Assembly (NCBI GenBank): GCA_035048485.1
Contig: CM068590.1
Span: 1,116,001 to 1,180,000 of the forward strand
Direction: 5' to 3'
DNA from: Pteria penguin
Taxonomy: Eukaryota; Mollusca; Bivalvia; Pterioida; Pteriidae
DNA: 64,000 nt
Shown: piece after piece, positions 22,904 to 36,100 of the stretch
Layout of the letters: each line of letters begins with the position of its first letter
Numbering within the stretch: position 1 is the stretch's first letter
The notes under the pieces: model-generated
Told to the model about the DNA's origin: nothing
Seen by the model: the letters and a program-made list of their open reading frames with translations, nothing else
Database searches by the model: none
Made by a program: the position numbers and the translations under genes

Positions 22904-24170
22904 CTAAGTAATTTCAGAAAGAACTGCAGCATAAACTCTGTCCTTCTCAGCTTCAGCATGGTAGGGTAGAGATTTAAAGCGAGGATCCAGGCAACAGCTG
23001 ATCTCAAGCACCTTCATGACGTTGCTATCTGCATACCTAGATGACAGGTCATTACGTAGGGATTCTTTTACTTGTGAAATAATGAGTGTGTCTTCATCTT
23101 TGTGCGCATAACATTTCAGCAACTTCTGAATCATCAGGTGAATAAGGGATACAGGAGAATGTTCATTACATAGAAGTGTTGTTATTGTTTTCAGTGGTTG
23201 GAGAAGGTTGTCTAGTGATTCCAGTTGGCTCATGTCAACATCAGATAAAAAGGCAAATCCTTGACATTCTTCTTTATTTCTTTACTCATGATAGTGGCAT
23301 AAATTGCAGGTTGTTGCTCTAAGTACCTGTGTATCATATCATAGGTTGAATTCCAATGTGTTTTAACATCATGTAAAAGTTTATGCTGTGGAAGTTGGAG
23401 AGCTTTTTGCTTATCAGTAAGTACTTTAGTGGCTGTTGAGCTTTGATAAAAATAAGTAACTACTTTCCTTATACGCCCTAAAAATCAAGAAACTGTAGGG
23501 TGATCCAAACCTTTATAAGCAGCAAGATTCAAACAATGGGCGAAACATCTTATGTGTGGCTGGAATTTCGAAAGACTTATCCCTCTCACTATGTTTGAAG
23601 CATTATCTGATGTAACTGCTTTGGAATATTTCTTTGTGCCACCTGAAATTGAGAACTCCAAACTCCACTCCTGAACTGCCCCATCAAGTACCTTTGATAA
23701 ATTTTCAGCTGTGTGAGATTCAAAGAGGGGGCGTGTCTGCAGGACAGCACTCTGCAACAACCAGTCCTGTGTGATGTAATGTGCTGTTATGGTTATATAG
23801 CTTTGAGTGGCTTTAGAGGTCCATCCATCAGTTGTAAGAGAAACATGCCCAGCTAATTTCAGGTTTTCTTTCACTTCAGCTATTGTTTCCTGATAAAGAT
23901 TTGGAACAGCTGCATATATGAAGTAAGTTCTTGATGGTATTTCATATCGTGGCTCCAAAGCTTCAGTAATTCCATGAAAGCCAGGGGACTCAACCATTGA
24001 ATAGGGTCACATATCATGACATAAAAATTTTCCTATAGATCTAGTTATTGTCTGTGCTCGTAGAGAGTGGAAAGGTAGCATACTTTTAAAAGCTTCATTC
24101 AAACAGAGTTGACCTGTCGCTTTATTAGATTCTAACTTACTTTTTGTTCTTTGGACGTCCGAGATATCTA
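22904..24170 (-). pseudogene. hAT-superfamily transposase (ZBED-like), broken
   Basis: Two main open parts on the minus strand, 23997-23485 and 23233-22904, are joined by a segment (23484-23234) that is clearly the same protein but carries a stop and a frameshift. Upstream homologous sequence to about 24170 is separated by a TGA at a former CGA. Recognisable hAT features are LTTDGWTS with the first catalytic Asp, VTSDNASNI with the second, RCFAHCLNLA, then HWNSTYDM and a CCLDPRFK segment. The BED zinc finger and the C-terminal hATC dimerisation region are missing or unreadable. hAT transposases cut and paste DNA with 8-bp duplications; this copy is inactive. Confidence 0.85.
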
Positions 24171-24227
24171 GGATGAATCGGGATACCGTGTACCGAACCG
24201 TAAGCCAAATACCACAGTATACGGTAT

Positions 24228-24249
24228 TTTGGTAATCGTTGCATCACTA
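24228..24249 (-). mobile_element. Probable hAT left terminal inverted repeat
   Basis: Read on the minus strand it starts TAGTGATGCAACGATTACC, the type of terminus usual for hAT elements. It is placed correctly just upstream of the transposase remnant. The partner end was not found below 22900, so the 8-bp duplication cannot be checked. Confidence 0.6.
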
Positions 24250-24429
24250 GTCGTCCACAACAAATTTTACTTGACTTGGGCGAGTGGGCAAGCGTTAAGT
24301 TTATTCCCTACAAAATATGTCGGAATAAAAGCTATTGTTATCATAGCTCATAGCTCAGTAAATGGGAAAAAATGGGATTTCATCAAGTTCCCGAATGATG
24401 TATATTACTAGATAAATTGGTCCATATCT

Positions 24430-24835
24430 TGTTGTCCCGTGCTTTTCGCGAAAGCATGGGGCATTAAATCTCATTCGTCTGTCCATCTGTCAAAAAACCT
24501 TGGTCATAACTTATTAAGTGTAAAACCCAGGGCCTAAATATTTGGCATGTGTCACTGTGTGCCCCTAATTGCAATACCTTTTCATTGGTACCAAATTTTT
24601 TATCATGTGACCTTGATTGTGACTTTGACCTACTTCAATTTCACTTTTTAACCATAAGATGTAGGGCCTTCATATTTGGCATGTGTGTCCCTAATTGCAC
24701 TACCTTTCTGTTGGTAACACAATTTTATATCATGACCTTTGACCTACTTCAATGCAACTTTCTAAGAGTAAGATGTAGGGCCTTCGTATTTGGCATGTGT
24801 GTCTGTAGACATGCACAACCATGACTGTATGTCAC
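24430..24835 (+). repeat. Tandem-core element, family C
   Basis: It starts with a hairpin head (CCCGTGCTTTTCGCGAAAGCA) and CATTCGTCTGTCCATCTGTC. About 2.5 monomers of ~120-130 bp follow, sharing TAGGGCCTTCATATTTGGCATGTGT and TTTGACCTACTTCAAT. This is the same general design as families A and B but different sequence. No coding capacity. Confidence 0.65.
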
Positions 24836-25068
24836 AGATCTCTGCACTCTTACTAATAGAACCCCCAAAGCGGGGAACCACAATGAATACAACATCGTTG
24901 GAAACGCACGGTCTTTACCCTACTAGCGCTTCAAACGTAGTGCAATGGGACGTAAGTCTCCGACGATGAAATAGCAATTGAATAGTATACTGTAGTTTAT
25001 TAATCAGAAGCAATACAGCTTATATACATGTATGTGTATATATACTGTGCAGTGTACCTGCCTTTTTT
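24836..25068. other. Spacer, nothing recognised
   Basis: No repeats or coding signal seen. Confidence 0.4.
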
Positions 25069-26074
25069 AGCTCACCTTGGCCAAAGCTCAAGTGAGCTAT
25101 AGTCATAGCGTGCTGTCTGTCATACGTCCATTGTAAACTTTTAACATTTTTGAATTCTTCTCAAGAACTGCTGAACAGATTTAAGTAATATTTCACAGAA
25201 TTATTGCTTAGGATCCAAGGGTGTGTCATGACCTTGAACCAAGGTCATAGGTCAAAGATCAAGGTCACAATAGACACAGTTACTAAAACGTTGCCAAGGG
25301 GGTACTCACTGAGTTCCTGAAAACTGTCGGTTTTGCCGATAAAAAATTGAAAAGTCTGATAGAAATCATCATCTTGTCAGTCCGAATGTCCAATACGACA
25401 TTTCCGAATTCTGTACACCTTTCTGACCCGAACCAATACAATTCAATTCGTCGTGATCATACAAATGCTTTAAGTGAGTCTGAATACCCTGATCAGATTT
25501 AAGCGTCTTCGTAATTAAGATTTGTGTATCACATGAAGGTCAAAATGGCGGCCTCCTGACCTATAAAGTATGTGGCTTCGGGGAAGCCGGGCCAAAAACA
25601 CAAATTCACATTCCAAAATGACAATGTTGTTGAGAGTGAGCTTGGGGATGAAAGAGTTGAAGATGTTGAAATAGTTGAAGTTGCAGATGATATACAAGAG
25701 GGAGTTGACAGGGAGTCAATGAGAGAGAAGGGTATGAATGAGACACAGACTACAGAGGAAGATATGAGTGATGTCGAGGAAGATGACAGTGAAAGTGATG
25801 TTGAACAATCTGAAGATGAAAATGACAGACAATGGAACAAGTAGTTAAAGAATATGAAATGGAAATTGAATATGATTCATTAAATTCAATTGAATTCAGC
25901 TGGTGTTTATTTTCTTTTTTTTTTTTCATTTCCTACTCCAAATATTGTGAAAAAACTTCGGTCTGACAAAATTTTGCTCGGTCTGACAAAGTCCATCAAT
26001 TTGTCAGACTGAATGTCTGACAAGTTTCAAAAGTTTTCAAGAAGTCTGTACTCATCCCCTTAGGACAGCTCTAG
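25069..26074 (+). mobile_element. Hybrid tandem-core element enclosing an acidic open frame
   Basis: It has a degenerate family-A-like head (AGCTCACCTTGGCC ... CTCAAGTGAGCT), then one family-B monomer (ATATTTCACAGAATTATTGC, CATGACCTTGAACCAAGGTC). About 760 bp of unrelated sequence follows, and it ends in the family-B terminus (CCTTAGGACAGCTCTAG). The unrelated middle contains the acidic frame at 25560-25844 and repeated GTCTGAC/GTCAGAC motifs. The layout is what capture of host sequence by a Helentron-like element would give, but it could also be two overlapping fragments. Confidence 0.5.
25560..25844 (+). CDS. Acidic open frame, unknown, possibly a captured exon
   Basis: Roughly 90 codons: a basic N-terminal part (GKPGQKHKFTF) followed by a highly acidic region with runs such as EEDMSDVEEDDSESD, then a stop. 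The frame is open from 25560, just after a TGA, and has no in-frame ATG near its start. An out-of-frame ATGGCGGCCTCC precedes it at about 25545. Acidic tails of this kind occur in many nuclear proteins, but no family is recognisable. Its strong non-random composition and position inside a mobile element suggest a captured or decayed exon rather than a working gene. Confidence 0.3.
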   Translation, partial: PIKYVASGKPGQKHKFTFQNDNVVESELGDERVEDVEIVEVADDIQEGVDRESMREKGMNETQTTEEDMSDVEEDDSESDVEQSEDENDRQWNK

Positions 26075-26403
26075 TTTAATTTTGGTGTTGGCAGGCATTT
26101 GTGGCATATCCACGTATCTAGTTTTTTGTTCATTTTAGACCAAAAGACAATGATACAAATTTATGTGAAAAAAATCAGTGGTGTACATGGTTTTGTTTTT
26201 GGTTCAGTTCTGCATAAAAGGTTTTGAAAAAAAATGTTCAGTTTTGAGAAATTATCCTGATATTTTCTAAATTTCTTATTTCTTCCAGGTGTTCACCCAA
26301 GAAATGTAGGCCAATTTTATGGTTTCTGTAACTTTAATACATTCGAAGAATACATATTTTGTACCATGTGCATCATTCTTTATAATTTTCATTTTTTCTG
26401 CAG
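26075..26403. other. Region upstream of NLR-like exon
   Basis: AT-rich and non-coding. It ends in a polypyrimidine tract (CATTTTTTCTGCAG) that serves as a splice acceptor at 26402-26403. If the gene has earlier exons they were not identified. Confidence 0.5.
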
Positions 26404-27102
26404 AAGAAAATTCAAAACAGTCTTCCATTGAACATCAAGTTAAGAGAATCAGAACTGTTACCATGGCTACAGCTGGAGCAGTGCCTCGGAGCCCCAGTAC
26501 ATATGGTCCCAGGATGTGTCGAGCAGTTGTTGATTTAGGAGGGGACATGATGAGAGATGCTTTGTGCCATAAGATCAATCCAAGCACTATTGTATCCTGT
26601 ATCACAGGATGTAGGCTAAATGCCCAACAGTTGACAATTATCAGTAATGCACAGAGTAGAGGAGACTACAATGAATGTGACATAACGTTATTATACACCC
26701 TTCTACGTAACTGTACTGCCACAAATACAGCACTCAAACCTACAAGTGGATGGGGAAGATCACCAGCACCGTATGATGTTACATTAGGAGACGACATGGA
26801 GAGAATTCGTGTAATGCGGAATGAAGTGCACGGTCATGTAGCAACCACGTCCATACCACTTAACATTTATACAAAGTATATGGATGAATTACAAGATATT
26901 TGTCATCGTATGGATACAGTGCATAAAGGTCAACTAACCAGATTGTCGAGTACAACATGGACCTACTCCCAGATGCTGAATGATATGCAGATATGTTGTA
27001 TGGATGCCGACATGGAAGCAAAGTATATTGATGAGGTCAAACGACTCCACGAGGAGGATCAGAAACGGGAAAGAGACATTAATGAACTATTCATACAATC
27101 TG
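26404..27102 (+). CDS. NLR-like gene exon: DZIP3-like HEPN domain
   Basis: A 699-bp exon between acceptor TTTTTTCTGCAG and donor CTG|GTATGG, phase 1 at both ends. From ATG 26463 it encodes about 213 residues of mainly helical sequence. The diagnostic part is IRVMRNEVHGH: R at 26817-26819 and H at 26835-26837 form an Rx5H motif with a polar residue directly after the Arg, as in HEPN ribonucleases. The upstream block with YNECDITLLYTLLRN and a tryptophan-containing loop fits the HEPN domain found in proteins annotated DZIP3-like in molluscs. The C-terminal part (EAKYIDEVKRLHEEDQKRE) starts the coiled coil continued by the next exons. Catalysis is inferred from the motif only. Confidence 0.75.
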
Positions 27103-30100
27103 GTATGGTAAAGCAATTTCCTATCTTTAGATGTCTAAAGTACATAAGTCTATATAAAGTAAGAAGAAAATTTGGTGTAAAGTTTTGCTCAACTTCAAAA
27201 AAGTCTCAAGTTTGAATCTAGCCTGACTGTTCTTCTCTCTTGGTAGATATCATTTCAGTCTACAATGTCCTATACATTTTAGTCTTTATTGTACTTTATT
27301 TGCAATGTTGTAAGATAATGACTAGTAGATGGGGCTGGACATCAAGTCTAAAGAGGATCTATTTAAATCAAATCAATTACAAGCCAATAAATAATATTTG
27401 AGAAAACTGTTCAATAAACGAAATCTATCGTGAATTACTTTTATTTCTGCTGCCTTTTTTTCAGATGAACAAAGACAGACTGCTGCGAACTTAGAAAATA
27501 AAGTCCAACAACAAGGAACACAGTTAGGTAGATAATTTATTGTAAAGTTTTGAAATGTTACTATACAAATGTATGAGGTGTTGTGACTTGGGAATTTTGA
27601 TGTGTTGCTATGGGAATGCACAGTGGGACATGTCATAATAGCTGATGTGGCTCAGTGGATGAAGTGCTAAGCCCATGACCATGAGATCCTGAATTCGACT
27701 CCTGGCATGGGCATGTCAGTGTCCTGTCCTGGATGAGACCTCTATGGTCACTTTTTATGGTAGGATTGTCGCGTAAAGTATCCCTCATTACTTTAGGTGA
27801 GTCCGAGGTTAAGGTATGATGTTCTATAAAGTGCATCAGGCAGATGACATAAAAGAATAATTGATCATTAAGTTCACATTTCATTGACCTTTCAACTTTA
27901 ATGACCTCCTCATTGATATTCTCTGTATTGAGATAATAATTTTCAGATGCATGTTCTATGATTGTGCTACTAATGTGTTGGAGTGGTTGGCCTGTTAACC
28001 GGTTAACAATTGAGTAATGATCGTGATTTCGGTTGCCTATCCTACATCAGTACCACAATTACAGTACAAATTTTTAAGTCACCTTGACATTGTTGAGATT
28101 AGCGTATGGCATATTCCCGGCATCAGCATCCGGTTAATTTGTTTTGGGTAACTCCGTATTGGAGAAACTATACGCGCTAAGATATTTGAAGCTCACATCA
28201 ACGAAGTTGAGATAAGCTTATGCAATACCTCCAGTGCCTGGGTCTGGTGAATAGTTAGACATAAATTGGTATTTGAGAGTCTACAAGTGCTACAGTTACC
28301 AGATTTGCACTATGTTCATATTACGATGATGCCTTAAGGCAATCATGTGAATTTGCATGTGACCTTGATTTTAGGCTTGAGTGACACGCTTCAAGAGTAC
28401 AATGTTCTTAAGAACATCTTACTATTGTTGGGTTTTTGACAGATACTGTACCAAGGTAAGCATGGTCAGTTACATTTGGATGTAAAGGTGACGAATTTTG
28501 AAAGTATGACAAACAAGTGAACAACAGATGAGAAATGGTATTCATTGATAGAAATCTATCAAATAAGTTAAATTTAATACATTTTTGCTGCTTTTTTCAG
28601 ATGAACACAGACAGGCCGTTGTTAACTTGGAAAATAAATTCCAGCAACAAGGAACACAATTAGGTAGACAATAATTAGTGTAACAGTTGTAAATCAATGG
28701 GAAAATAATAATCGATCAATTGGAAATACCCTTCAATTGATTGAGTATAATTGATTATTTTGTATTCTACTGTAAATTGTGTTTATTCTGAACAAGAAAC
28801 AGCAACGAATAGAAGTGAACCAGGTGCCTTTTTAGCTCACCTGATTGAGCTATTGTCATAGTTAGTCCGGCATCAATCGTCGTCTGTCGTAAACTTTTCA
28901 CATTTTCGACTTCTACTTCAGAACCACTGAACAGAATTTGATGCAATTTGGTATGCACAAAGTACTTAAGGTCTCCTATAAGTGTTGTTATTTTTCGTCT
29001 GGATCCATGGACAGGTGGCACTACCATGAGCAAAAGTAGGTCACAGAGGGTACCCTCCTTTGACAAACGTCTTCTACAGACCGGGGGCATACAGAGACAA
29101 ACCAATCGCATAGGAAGGATCTAGACAGATGTATGAAGAAGTGTTGTTATTTTTGGTTCCATTCCGAAAATAAATTTTTGATGTTTTTTTCTACGTTTTT
29201 TGGATTTAGTAATTTAAATGCAGAAAAGTGTAATGTTACTAAAAATATACATTCATCACTATATTTCATTTGCCAGGAATAAAATTGAGTTAGGAATGAT
29301 TGATTTCTTTTAAAATTTATGAAAGACTAGCTTATGTAAAGGTGTAGAGGTCAAAAAGTCAATTGTAAGGATCTTTGTTACTAAAAATAGACATTTATCA
29401 ATGCATTTCGGTTGCCAGATAATAACTTGAGTTGATTTCTTTTAAACTTCATATAATGCTAGCTTATGTTTAGGTCTAGGGTGAGATAGATTTTGGGGTC
29501 AAACAGTCAACTTTAACGTTCCCTGTTACTAAAAATAGACTTCAGCAAGGAAATGGATTATAAATTTAATTTCAAGGAATTTTTACATTCTTCTTGATAT
29601 AAAAAAGGGATGAGTGGATTGGATACACTATTAGTACCTAATAATGAGCTTAGGTGGATAACTCCATCAGAACTAATTAAAACATATTGATGAAACTTGG
29701 TAGGTATAAAGTACTCAATGTTCTTTTTAAAATTGTTTCAAAGATAATCAAACTGAATGCATTGGGATGATCAAAAAGATCTCTTAAGAAGTGCTTTCTC
29801 TTGTAGTCCCATTCCGAAATAGATTGTTTGTGTTTGTTCCATCAGTTCAGTTTTTATACGGACGTCGAAAGATGGGGCGTATTATGGTATGGTGATGTCC
29901 TTCTTTCCGTCATATATGGAACGTGGTAACTTTATTAACTTTGTAAATAAGGTTTTCATATTTCACATACGAGTCCCTATGTCAAGGACTTTTTATTGGT
30001 ACCCAAAGATGTTACCTTATGATCTTGTCTTTGGAGTTTGAGTACTTTTAGCTCAACTGAGCCAAAGGCTCAAGTGAGCTATAGTCATGGTGCGTCTGTC

Positions 30101-33100
30101 TGTCCGTCCTTAACTTTTTCACATTTTCAACTTCTCTGGAACTGCATTGCAGATTTGGATCAAACTTTTTATGTATACTCAAGGTTCCCTACTAAAATTG
30201 TGTTTTGGATCCAGATTCCCTCAAGGGTGGATCCAGGGTGGGGCCAAAAGTGCTGAAAACCGTACCCCTCTTCAAAAATCTTCTCCAGAACCAGTGCATA
30301 AATGGGGAAACTAATTGCATGTCAACAATCTATAAAGATGGGTTATCAAAAATTGTATTCAGGGTTAAGATCCATCAAATAGAAATTTATGCTTTTTTGA
30401 CGCATTTCTGGAATAAGTAATTTCAATGCAGAAAAGTGTCATGTTTTTCATTTAATTGATATTGATCATTTCTTAATGACTATTTTGATCATAATTATGG
30501 TAAGGAATATTATTGTGGAAGAATTTTGTCAATATCTCAATTTTTGGATTTTTAATGAATTTTTTAAGACTTCCCCAAAAAAAGGAGGGGATTGGCTGAT
30601 TTTCAACTTTTTCTGCAAAACTGTTGGAAGGATATTAATAAATCTTGGTAGAAATAAATCACTTATGATCCCTTTCAAATTTTGTTGTTTTCCACCAGAC
30701 CTATTGACAAGTGGCGTCACCACAGTCAAAAGTAGGTCACAAAAGAGTACCCTCCTTTGACAATATTCTTCTTCATACTGGCTGTATGCAGAGACAAACA
30801 GAATGCATAAAAAGAATCTAGAGGGATGAGTGAATATGTATTGTCATTTTGGTTCCCTTCCAAATTCAAATTGTAGAATTTTTTTTCGACATTTGTTTGG
30901 ACTTGGGGATTTCAATGCAGAAAAAAAGTGTCATATTTCCTAGTTAATTGATAATGATGATTTCTTATGGACTATTGTGATCATAATTATGGTAAGGATT
31001 GTTACTTTGAAAGAATTTTGTCAATATCTCAATTTTTGGATTTTCTATGAATTTTTTAAGACTTCCAAATGAGGGTGTATAGGAACAATTCAATCACATT
31101 TTTCACTTCTGCTGTTATACCGCATGAAAGATTTTAATGAAACATGGAATACATGAAGTACTAAATGTCCTCTATCAATATGGTAAATTTCATCCAAATT
31201 GGTTAACAGATAATGTCACCATGTCTAAAAAGCAGTTCTCACAATGGTACATATACCACTTGGTAATTGAAATATGGAGAGTAGCGGTTCAAATCCAGCT
31301 GTGTTCAAACAAATTTTTTTCATTTCTTTACACATCTAAATAAGTTTTTAGATGTTTCTCAACACTCAACATATGAAATTAGGCAATTTTAAGTTAGATC
31401 TGGACAATATTTGAAACAATTGTTGTTCATGACCCAGACTTGAAATCAGTCAACAAAAGGCCCCACCCTAAAGAAAATGACTAACTTGTTGCCCTGAATG
31501 ACATCTTGCAGAGACAAAGGAAATGCTTAATATCAAAATCACCTGAGTGGAAGTGCAAAAAAGTGTTGTTTTTTATTCTAGCCTGAAATAAAATTTGACA
31601 TATTTTCAGCATCTGTGTTGACTTAGTGACATTAATGCAAAAATAAATGAATTCTTCCTTCATGCATGACTGATCATCTAGGTACTCAGGTGAGCGATAT
31701 AGGCCCACTTGGGCCTCTTGTTTTTTCATTTCTTTATACATATAGATAAGGTTTTAGATGTTTCTCAACACTCAACATATGAAATTAGGCCATTTTATGT
31801 TGGATCTGGACAATATTTGAAACAACTGTTGTTCATGACCCAGACTTGAAATCAGTCAATGAATGGCCCCACCTAAAGAAAATGAGTAACTCGTTGCCCT
31901 GAATCACATCTTGCAGAGACAAAGCAAGTGCTTAATATCAAAATCACCTGAATGGATGTGCAAAAAAGTTGTTTTTTATTCTGGTCTCAAATAAAATTTG
32001 ACATATTTTCAACATTTATGTTGACGTAGTCACAGTAATGCAAAAATACCGGTAAATGAATTCTTCTTTCCTGCATGACTGATCATCTAGGTACTCAGTT
32101 GAGCGATATAGACCCACTTGGGCCTCTTGTTAAAATGATACTCTGTACATGACTGTTAAATCATAAGAAAAAGACTTCATATTTAGTTTGCATACTCATC
32201 TAATAACACTTTCAAATGACACCTAGCAATGTGACCTTGGCGAAGACCTCTTTTGCATTGTTAAATATGATTACTTTGGTTAACTTCATTGAATGTTCAT
32301 GAAACATCAACAATTTTGCGAAAGTAGAGTCTCGAGAAATCTTTTGCGAATATGGGGGGTTATATTTCACTGCTTTAATAGAATTCAATAATTGCCCTCT
32401 TTTTGGATTTCAAATATTTCATAAAATTATTACCAATGAGACCCAAGTTTGGGGATAATAAAACCATATGTTCGAATTGATCCCGTCCAAAGTAAACGAC
32501 TGACATATTAAGCCATGCTAGATGTTGCTCTTGTTCAATTTACCTGAACTAAAATCTCAAGTTAAATGTTGACATAGTGATTTGTCAGTCTTCCATCTGT
32601 ATTGGTAAACATTTTAGCTCGCTGGGATGAATGTCAGTGCCACACTATAGACAACCATACATGTATGGCCAAGAAATTTTTAACCACCTCTGCAAATTTG
32701 CTTCTCCCATTAAATTGTTTGTTTATTGTATTGTATCTAAATCATAAAATCAAGTCCTTAACAACCTTTCCAAAATCTTTTTCATTGTATTATCATTTTT
32801 CACATCAAATGTCAGACTAGTCTCCTTTGCTTATCGATATCTTTCTGGTAAACACAAAAGGCATGATTTACAGGTAGCTGCAGTCAACAAAAGTAAATAA
32901 ATAAAAAAAAAACCCACTGGCACCTTCATTTTCTTGCCACCAGATTTACAAAATATTAAAGATGGCAACAGGAGCATAGAAGCAATCGTAGCTGGAGTAA
33001 GGGGAGGGGCAACCTTAAATTTAGATTCATTTTTGCAATGTGATAATAATTTGTCCATGAGCTGCCAAAAAGAAATACAAAAATTAAGAAAAAAAAATTT

Positions 33101-36100
33101 AAAAAGGTGGGGAGGTGAAGTTTTTGACAGAAACAGTATTTGACAGAAACATTTGTAATTTTAAATTTCATTTTTTCAGATTATGACTGGTTTGATATGA
33201 AGAGAAGTATTGTACTTACCGTTCACAGTAAACAATATACTAGGACAGAAAAAAAGAAAACACTAATCATTTAATTTATATACCTCTTGTATGAGTGTAT
33301 TTGTCATTACAGAAACTATTGCTGAAACCTGCCGAATGATCAAGAGGACTGAGCCCTCCTCACAACACACCAACACAGAAGAGGGTAAAATAATTTTTCA
33401 ATGCTTCATTATGATTTATCAATATCGTTTGAGAGCAGTTTGATCCAATCCAAATCTGATGATCCAGTTTCAACCTGATCTGTTTGAATGGATTATTCTA
33501 AGATTGATCAACTTATGCCTTTCTAAGTGCCCTCAAATATGAAAGTATAAACTCAGATCCCTGTCTGCAATGGACTAGATAACGAAACAAAATTCATGCA
33601 GCATATTTAATGGTTATATACTATGTAAAATATATAAAGTGGGGCAGCTTGTCCATGTGAAAAAGGGGCAGGCTTGGTGTAGTGGTTAAGCGCTTGGCTT
33701 GCGGCGCCGACGATCCGGGTTCGATTCCCGGGTTGCGACACTATGTTTAAGAGGTTGGTAACCTCCTGCTTCCATGTTGCGATATAACTGAAAAATTGTT
33801 GAAAGCGACGTAAAAACAATCAACTAACCAACCAATCCATGTGGAAACCGTTAGCAACCATACGAACTTACTGATGCTTTCACAGTATAAGTGAAATACC
33901 TGATATGCCTGAGTGGTTATCAAGGGCATGAACAAGCTGTAACCACCATCATAAAGGTGAAATAAGTAAAATCGATCAGCATGTCGGAGTGGTTATCAAG
34001 GGAATGTCCAAGCTGTAACCACCACCATAAAGGTGAAATCAATCAGCATGCCTGAGTGGTTATCAAGGGCATGACCAAGCTGTAACCACCACCATATAGG
34101 CGAAATAAGTGAAATCGGTCAACATACCTGAGTGGTTATCAATGGCATGACCAAGCTGTAACCACCACCATATAGGTGAAATCAGTCAACATGCCTGAGT
34201 GGATATCAAGGGCATGTCCAAGCTGTAATTACCACCATATAAGTAAATTAGTAAAATCAATCAGTATGCCTGAGTGGTTATCAAGGGCATGCCCAAGCTG
34301 TAACCACCATCATAAAGGTGAAATAAGTAAAATCGATCAGCATGTCGGAGTGGTTATCAAGGACATGCCCAAGCTGTAACCACCACCATATAGGTGAAAT
34401 CAGTCAACATGCCTGAGTGGTTATCAAGGGCACGCCCAAGCTGTAACCACAACAATCAAAGTGAAATCAGTCAGCATGCCTGAGTGGTTATCAAGGGAAT
34501 GTCCAAGCTGTAACCACCACCATATAGGCGAAATAAGTGAAATCGGTCAACATGCCTGAGTGGTTATCAAGGGCATGACCAAGCTGTAACCACCACCATA
34601 TAAGTGAAATTAGTAAAATAAATCTGCATGCCTGAGTGGTTATCAAGGGCATGCCCAAGCTGTAGACACGACCATATAGGTGAAATAAGTAAAATCGATC
34701 AGCATGTCTGAGTGGTTATCAAGGGCATGACCAAGCTGTAACCACCACCATGTGGGTGAAATAAATGAAATCAATCAGCATATCTGAGTGGTTATCAATG
34801 GTATGCCCAAGCTGCAACCATTACCATATAGGTGGTACAAGTGAAATCAATCTGCATGCCTGAGTGGTTATCAAGGGCATGTCCAAGCTGTAACCACCAC
34901 CATATAGGTGAAATACGTGAAATCAGTCAGCATGCCTGAAGTGTTATCAAGGGCATGCCCAAGCTGTAACCACCACCATATAGGTGAAATAAGTAAAATC
35001 AATCAGCATGCTTTAGCCGTTAGGTAGGATATGATCCTGATCAATATTAACAGATAAGCTGACTGTACTTGATTAAAAAAAGAAACAAATAATCTCTTTT
35101 AAACATGTAAACACTGTCAATTTCAAAATTTCAGATAAAAGAAATGCCAGAGAAACCCTTCTTGAGAAGTATGAGAATGTTACACAGTGTGTTACAGCCA
35201 TGCCACTGGGTGGTACAAGCATGCCTCTTGATGAGTTATACTCCCCAGTGTTTGTAGCAGAAGATACCAAATCACAAAGTAAAAGCAGGAAAGAGGATAA
35301 ACAGACTGCCAGAAAGCGCATAACAATGTCTGATATGTTTCACATTGGTGGTAAACCTGCCAAGAGAATATTTATGAAAGGAGAGGCTGGAAGGGGAAAA
35401 ACTGTATTCACAATTAAACTTGTTGCTGATTGGTGTAAAGTCCAACAAAGACAACAATGTGACATGCAGGAAGTGTTGTCTCAGTTTGACTTGACATTCT
35501 ATGTGTCAATGCGTTATGTCGAAAAGAAAAGAAACAAAGTAGTGGACATGATTGACTGTTTGTCAGAGGGAGATCGTGAAGTAGTCACACTGTTCAGACG
35601 AGTGCTCTGTAATAAGCATATTCGATGTCTTGTGATCTTGGATGGTCTAGATGAGTGGTCCAACAGTTCTAACACTTTTCCCGACACTTATGGCTTGGTA
35701 AACTGTGTTTTATTTACATCAACAAGACCATGGAAGCTAGAAAAGCTACAGATGCAATATACACCACAGGATAAAGTGGTAGAAATTCTTGGAATTGATC
35801 CAGACACTATCCAGGAACTGATAACGTGTATTGTGACTCATCTCTATAAAACAGACAATCAGAACTTAGAAAATAAACTAACAACCTGCATCGAAAGATC
35901 TGGACATCCCATGGTGGAATCCTTGCTAACACTGCCCATGATATTAACAGCTGCTTGTCATGTATGGTGTGAGGAAGATAAAGACATTACACATGGAAAA
36001 AGTGAACATGTCAGTAACTCCATGACTTACTTCATACTGTCAATCCAAGATTTACTGATCAAACGTGGTGAACAGAAAAACAAACAAATAGAGGACTATC

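Noticed and set aside
33175..33228. Possible exon after TTTTTTCAG near 33179
   Set aside because: The only phase-compatible donor (A|GTAAAC) is weak and the segment is short; unsupported without transcripts.
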